Source: Siderastrea siderea
Taxonomy: Eukaryota; Cnidaria; Anthozoa; Scleractinia; Rhizangiidae
Direction of reading: 5' to 3'
Assembly: GCA_964030785.1 (NCBI GenBank)
Contig: OZ034973.1
Span: 702,132-766,131 of the forward strand
DNA length: 64,000 nucleotides
How positions within the stretch are numbered: position 1 is the stretch's first letter; each line of letters opens with the position of its first letter. The position numbers and the translations under genes were made by a program. Of the stretch, positions 59,680 through 64,000 are shown piece after piece. The notes under the pieces are model-generated. The model searched no databases and was not told where the DNA came from. It was given only the letters and a program-made list of their open reading frames with translations.

Positions 59680-61090
59680 TTTCACTGCTAGACTGCTCGC
59701 AGATTTATTTCACAGAATTATCTATTCTTAAGATTCCTCCTACTTTTACAATGCTGTGTGCCACTTTTACAAATTTTTCATTAGCTTTTAACAATTTTTT
59801 CATGGCTTTTGTGTTATTAAATGGCAAATTAAAATGAAAGAACTGCGAGGGTCGGAGTTGTCAAGTTTTGTGTTCACACCTGACTTTTCCTGTCATAGTT
59901 CTTGATTTTGTTTTGTTACTTCACACAGAAGCCATCAAAATGTTGTTGAAAAAAATGTCAGAAACAAATCGAAAACTTGCGCAACCCGGCAGTTTTTTGT
60001 GGTGCTTGTGCAAAATTTTTAGGAAAAATGTGTTTTAGCGTGCGTCTTTATAACACGTGTATTTTCCAATCCAATACAAATTGACTGTGCTATCAGTTGT
60101 TTTAAAACCCATATGTCAAAATCTTTATACTAACTTCTTTAAAAATTAGCACATTCTAGTTAAATTTATAACCTATACACATATAAACTACACTGTAGTG
60201 TCTTGTGGTTTGTGAGTAGTTTTTAAAAGTCGATAACCACTCTTATGTATCCGTGAATTGGTATCGCTGTACATATATTTTATCTCATGAAGCAGTATTA
60301 TCTTTTTAGAGCATAATAACATGGATGATGTTCGGGAGCTTTCACAGCGTACGTGTTAGCAAGGGAAGTGTTACATGAGTGATTAGGTCTACATATCCTG
60401 CTAGTAGATGTTGTATAAATAGATGGCGAAAATAAATGCTTCTATAAACACAGAATATTGTTTCTATTGGTAAATTAAAACACTTCTGTTGTCTGTATGA
60501 TAAAACAATTTCACGTGAACTCATGGCCAACTCCGGGAGGAAGGGGGGCGGGGTGTACTCATCAAGTTTCTGTACGGGGAGGTTCCACCCCGAGGATCAA
60601 ACCCTTACCCCTCAATACCCTAACCTTTATCAAAATGACACCCCTTTCGTATACTTAGAACAAAAATTGCACCTCTTTAATACCTCAAAATAAGCAAACA
60701 GGAGTAGCTCGTGGCGACGATCATCGCGGAATTTTATTCGCAAGAAGGCTCAAAGCTTTCGTACTTTTTTGCGCTGTGATTTCCGTCAAAATATTGCAAA
60801 TAATTTTAGTACTTGTTCTTGGTTGCTATCTGTTTTAGTTTAAGGTTTGTTTCGGCAACCCTAGAATTTCCCTACCCTTTCATTTTCTGCAAGCGCAAAA
60901 ATGGCACTTCTTTCGGGTGGAGCCTCCCCGCATAGCCCAAGCCCGCTATGTGGAGTACCCTCGGTGGAGAGAGGGTGGGGCTACTCGGCACTGGCGCAGA
61001 CTTGTTCTCCTTCCCCAAAGAGGATTGCTGGGTTTTCGTTTGGCCTTACCTTGAAGCAGTGTGTCCACACCAAATCTTCCCCAGGCGACG
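58621..61090. other. Non-coding spacer with a microsatellite
   Basis: No gene is supported. A (TTA)n run occupies about 59592-59678. The region 60900-61080 is GC-richer, with several short inverted words, but matches no RNA gene I can identify. Confidence 0.3.
59592..59678. repeat. (TTA)n microsatellite
   Basis: About 87 bp of perfect ATT/TTA repeats. The poly-Leu frame through it is an artefact. Confidence 0.95.
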
Positions 61091-61096
61091 AACAAG

Positions 61097-61243
61097 GGGT
61101 TAGTTTCTAAAGAAACTATGGTGCTGCGTCGGTTGGGAAGAGAACACAAAACTTTGTATTTATCAACTGAGTTGATAAGGTGAATTGGCCATCATAAAGA
61201 GATTGAAAGCGATGTTTCGAGCATTAGCCCTTCGTCAGGGTGA
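61097..61243 (-). repeat. Dispersed repeat shared with 12058-12211
   Basis: Inverted relative of the 12-kb copy: GGGTTAGTTTCTAAAGAAAC, GGTGCTGCGTCGG, TATTTATCAACTGAGTTGAT, GGCCATCAT and AGCATTAGCCCTTCGTCAG occur in mirrored order. It forms the outer left flank of the foldback element that follows. Confidence 0.7.
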
Positions 61244-62440
61244 ATCAAGGAATTGTGGGTTGCACTTGGTTTATATGGAGAGCGGTGGAGCTACGCTATT
61301 GGTAGGAACACGGCGACGTGAAAGACGAGAATATATTAGTTGAATAAAAAGCGTTCGTTAACACCGTGGGGATTATTAATAATGTGCCGATTTGAAAAAT
61401 GAATTTTCTAGATTTTTACGGCTTTCCGTGTTACCCTAGGGTCGGAAAGGCCGCAGATCGTCACGTGTTGACTAGAATGATCAGGGAGATTATAAAGTGT
61501 CTGGAGACTGGTTGAAACAAATGGCAAGGACGCATCCAAACCAGCAGTCGCCCGACACTTAAATCTCCCTGATTATTCTAGCCAACACATGACAATCTGC
61601 GGCCTTTCCGTACGCCAGAGTAACACGGAAAGCCGTAAAAATTTAAAACAAAAATTCTTTTTTCAAATCGGCACATAAATAAACCCACGGTATCAACGAA
61701 CGCTTTTCATTCAGTTAATTTATTCTCGTATTTGACGTTGCCATGTTCCTGACAATTGCTGGTTTTCACGTGACGTCATAAAATTCATAAATCGCGAGGG
61801 CTTCAGATTTTATATCCCTACCAGGTTGAAGATGACTTAAAAAATATATCTTTTCACAAGTTTTCAGCTCGGTAGCGTCTTTCGTTTTGAAAATACAGAA
61901 TATTAAATTTCTGGCTTTTCAGCACCCTACGTGACACCAACACAGCGTCCGTGACGAAGCTTTCTCCTGTGCAAAAAAAGGCTCTCCTTGTGATTTTTAG
62001 CAGTTTGGACAGTTAAAGCATTAGGAGAAATTAATGTGGTTGTATAGTAGTTCACGAGGGAAAAGTAATCACTGGAAGAGCAGAAGTGAATTCCAGATGT
62101 TTTCATTGATTTCCGGCGGCCATGTTTGTGCGCCTCCGAGGGACACCAATATGGCGTTTCCATACTGAGCTCTACAAATTTCAGTCGAACGTTTCGCCAA
62201 ATAACTCAACAACGGAACACCATGCATATCTGAGACTTGGTGAAGTTGTTTAGTGGTGTATCCGTTATAACATTGCAATTTCTTGGTTTCTTTCATCAAT
62301 TGGTTTTGATTTTAATATTTTATGGCGTGACAGTGAAAACCAAGAATAGCGTTGCTCCATCGCTCTCCGCACAAACCGGTGCAACCCACAATTCCTTGAT
62401 TCACTCTTACGAAGGGCTATCACTCGGAACGTCAGTTCTA
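61205..62440. mobile_element. Foldback element with a nested insertion
   Basis: The inner arms 61300-61505 and 61548-61756 are about 200-bp diverged inverted repeats (for example TTTTTACGGCTTTCCGTGTT on the left and its complement on the right). The outer arms 61205-61300 and 62345-62440 match likewise (AAGGAATTGTGGGTTGCA against its complement) but are separated on the right by a 589-bp insertion. Removing that insertion restores one continuous palindrome of about 640 bp. Confidence 0.75.
61757..62345. mobile_element. Nested MITE with TGGTTTTCAC ends
   Basis: Terminal inverted repeats begin TTGCTGGTTTTCAC on the left and TCTTGGTTTTCAC on the right (complement), continuing into ACGTCATAAAAT- and ACGCCATAAAAT-type sequence. 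Comparison with the intact left arm places it between ACAAT and AATAGCG, suggesting a short target duplication of about 2-3 bp. No transposase. Confidence 0.7.
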
Positions 62441-62704
62441 CTTGGAGGGATTCTGGTAGTGGCACGTCATTGTCTATGAGTTCATGTGAGGGAACAATTG
62501 TGAAGATGACGTCAGAGTTAATTGTGATAAAAATGTAATTTCTAGAAATATTGGCGTCATTATTTTCGTAATGCAGTAGGCTCAGGAAGTAACAGTTGAA
62601 AAATTAAAATCTTGTGCGCACCCTCCCAACGCATTTGACAATCACAATTCCGCGTCCACCGAGCTGGTTCACTCAAAAATATGGGCTTTTCTAAAAGTTT
62701 TTTT

Positions 62705-62800
62705 TTTAATTCTCCGACGGGGATCTAACCCATGACCTTGAGTACACCGGTCGGATGCTCTGAACTACTGGGAGAGTTGTGGTGAGCTAGGTCATATTTA
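62705..62800 (-). repeat. tRNA-derived SINE head
   Basis: Read on the minus strand: CCCAGTAGTTCAGAGCATC (A-box side), then CCGACCGGTGTACTCAAGG, then GGGTTAGATCCCCGTCGG (B-box side, close to GGTTCGANTCC). It belongs to the same family as the copies at 23.5 and 31.6 kb. It borders the minisatellite at 62829. Confidence 0.65.
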
Positions 62801-62828
62801 CTAGGTTCAGGGTGGCACACGTCCTGCA

Positions 62829-63370
62829 TACTGGTTGCTAGGACACATACAGTGTTACCTGTTGTTGCTAGGACACATACAGTGGGACCTGTTGTTGCTA
62901 GGACACATACAGTGGGACCTGTTGTTGCTAGGACACATACAGTGGGACCTGTTGTTGCTAGGACACATACAGTGGGACCTGTTGTTGCTAGGACATACAG
63001 TGGGACCTGTTGTTGCTAGGACACATACAGTGGGACCTGTTGTTGCTAGGACACATACAGTGGGACCTGTTGTTGCTAGGACACATACAGTGGGACCTGT
63101 TGTTACTAGGACACCTACAGTGGGACCTGTTGTTGCTAGGACACATACAGTGGGACCTGTTGTTGCTAGGACATACAGTGGGACCTGTTGTTGCTAGGAC
63201 ACATACAGTGGGACCTGTTGTTGCTAGGACACATACAGTGGGACCTGTTGTTGCTAGGACACATACAGTGGGACCTGTTGTTGCTAGGACATACAGTGGG
63301 ACCTGTTGTTGCTAGGACACATACAGTGGGACCTGTTGTTGCTAGGACACATACAGTGGGACCTGTTGTA
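62829..63370. repeat. 30-bp minisatellite, 18 units
   Basis: Units of GTTGTTGCTAGGACACATAC followed by AGTGGGACCT run head to tail. Most units are 30 bp. Units 6, 12 and 16 lack one AC and are 28 bp. Unit 1 (AGTGTTACCT) and unit 10 (TTACTAGG, ACACCTAC) carry other variants. Regular LLLGHIQWDL and VVARTHTVGP peptides in its frames come from the repeat, not a gene. Confidence 0.95.
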
Positions 63371-63705
63371 AGCGGCCACTTTACTCGGCTAGGGAGCTCG
63401 GCTAGGGCCGATGGTCGGTCAGAAGAGGCGGTCGCGTACGAAGGGTTTCAAATATTATAGTGTTTTGACAGAAGAAACGAAATTCTGCACCATCGACAAA
63501 GGTCTGTTATCCCTTTAACTTCCTGTCTCACCAGATAAGCTCATATTTTCTAGGCCGATCATGATTGTGACACACCTCTTGCGTATTTCTAGGATCAGCA
63601 ATGTCGAAAGCGTCCTGTGTGATCACAAATAAAGAAAGATGGTAAATTCTTAGGTCATTGAAGAAAAAAGGAAGATTGAATATTTAGTTTGCCACGAGTG
63701 AAGGA
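63371..63705. other. Non-coding spacer
   Basis: Nothing recognised besides small direct words (GCTCGGCTAGGG-type duplication at 63385-63405). Confidence 0.3.
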
Positions 63706-63709
63706 CATA

Positions 63710-63795
63710 AAAAAAATTGAGTCCAGACTGGAATCAAACCCACGACTTCCCGTACAACGGTCGAGCGCTCTCATCAGTGAGCTAACTTCGAAAGT
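63710..63795 (-). repeat. tRNA-derived SINE head, second type
   Basis: On the minus strand TTAGCTCACTGATGAGAGCG resembles a tRNA A box and GTGGGTTTGATTCCAGTC a B box, 30-35 bp apart, as in tRNA-like SINE promoters. It differs from the CCCAGTAGTTCAG family. No complete tRNA fold is evident. Confidence 0.65.
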
Positions 63796-63914
63796 TAGAA
63801 CCACTTTGGTCAGCATATCAAACAGGAAAGTACCGTTCAGTATCCATTACTTGGATAATCACACCAGGGCCGTAGCCAGACTTTTCTGATAACTGAGGCA
63901 ATTGCGAAATTTGG

Positions 63915-64000
63915 CGCTGCGAGCTTTTAGGGGGTCTGGGGGCATGTTTCCCAGAAAATTTCGAAATCTAGACGCTCGGAAATGTCATTTTTAGCGTTTT
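63915..64000 (+). repeat. Dispersed GGGGGCATG repeat, copy C (truncated by window end)
   Basis: TTAGGGGGTCTGGGGGCATG is followed by TTTCCCAGAAAATTTCGAAA and GCTCGGAAATG, aligned with copy B at 38.6 kb. The copy continues past the window. Confidence 0.65.

Noticed and set aside
59508..59837. Poly-Leu membrane-like protein
   Set aside because: The hydrophobic run is the (TTA)n repeat.
60900..61080. snRNA-like or other structured RNA gene
   Set aside because: Some GC-rich inverted words, but no match to U1, U2, U5, U6 or 7SK signatures that I can recognise.
62829..63370. CRISPR-like array or a repeat protein gene
   Set aside because: Units are directly adjacent with no unique spacers, so it is not CRISPR. 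The repeated peptides appear in all forward frames and simply reflect the 28-30 bp unit.

Overview
The window looks like nuclear DNA of an anthozoan cnidarian, most likely a stony coral. It is AT-rich, its genes are split by GT-AG introns, and it is packed with short inverted-repeat elements, tRNA-derived SINEs and several classes of transposon. The domain mix (IGFBP-like plus VWC; Death plus SEFIR) is animal. Species cannot be named from sequence alone.

Layout. 1-10 kb: a TTAA-flanked MITE, a tentative host gene (two 5' exons at 1520-2320 and a probable last exon at 9594-9753), and between them a foldback element, a KDZ transposase remnant, a 111-bp satellite and a Merlin transposon. 10-16 kb: mostly small mobile elements and a LINE tail. 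16.5-30.9 kb: a secreted IGFBP-like/VWC gene of eight coding exons (357 aa) on the + strand. Its second coding intron, about 10 kb long, holds a complete second gene on the same strand (19131-25150, eight exons, 1077 aa). That gene belongs to a family I cannot name; it has zinc-binding-type clusters and a D-D-E arrangement like a transposase core. 32.4-37.4 kb: a decayed Ty3/Gypsy element on the minus strand, interrupted by a 1436-bp element with about 280-bp terminal inverted repeats, a 6-bp target duplication and AG...CT ends (a deleted Polinton/Maverick), and by a small hairpin in its integrase. 40.3-41.3 kb: a LINE reverse-transcriptase tail. 43.1-45.4 kb: a two-exon minus-strand gene (291 aa, TPR-like helices). 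47.5-57.85 kb: a four-exon Death-SEFIR adaptor of Act1/CIKS type (593 aa), with two complete-looking non-autonomous transposons of 1.6 and 1.8 kb in its first intron. 58-64 kb: MITEs, a foldback element with a nested insertion, SINEs and an 18-unit minisatellite.

The four multi-exon models were built by hand. In each completed model every exon junction keeps the reading frame and the total length is a whole number of codons, which is the main evidence that they are real. The host genes do not form an operon or pathway. The Death-SEFIR gene points to IL-17-type innate signalling and the VWC gene to an extracellular modulator. Most of the remaining sequence is mobile-element debris.
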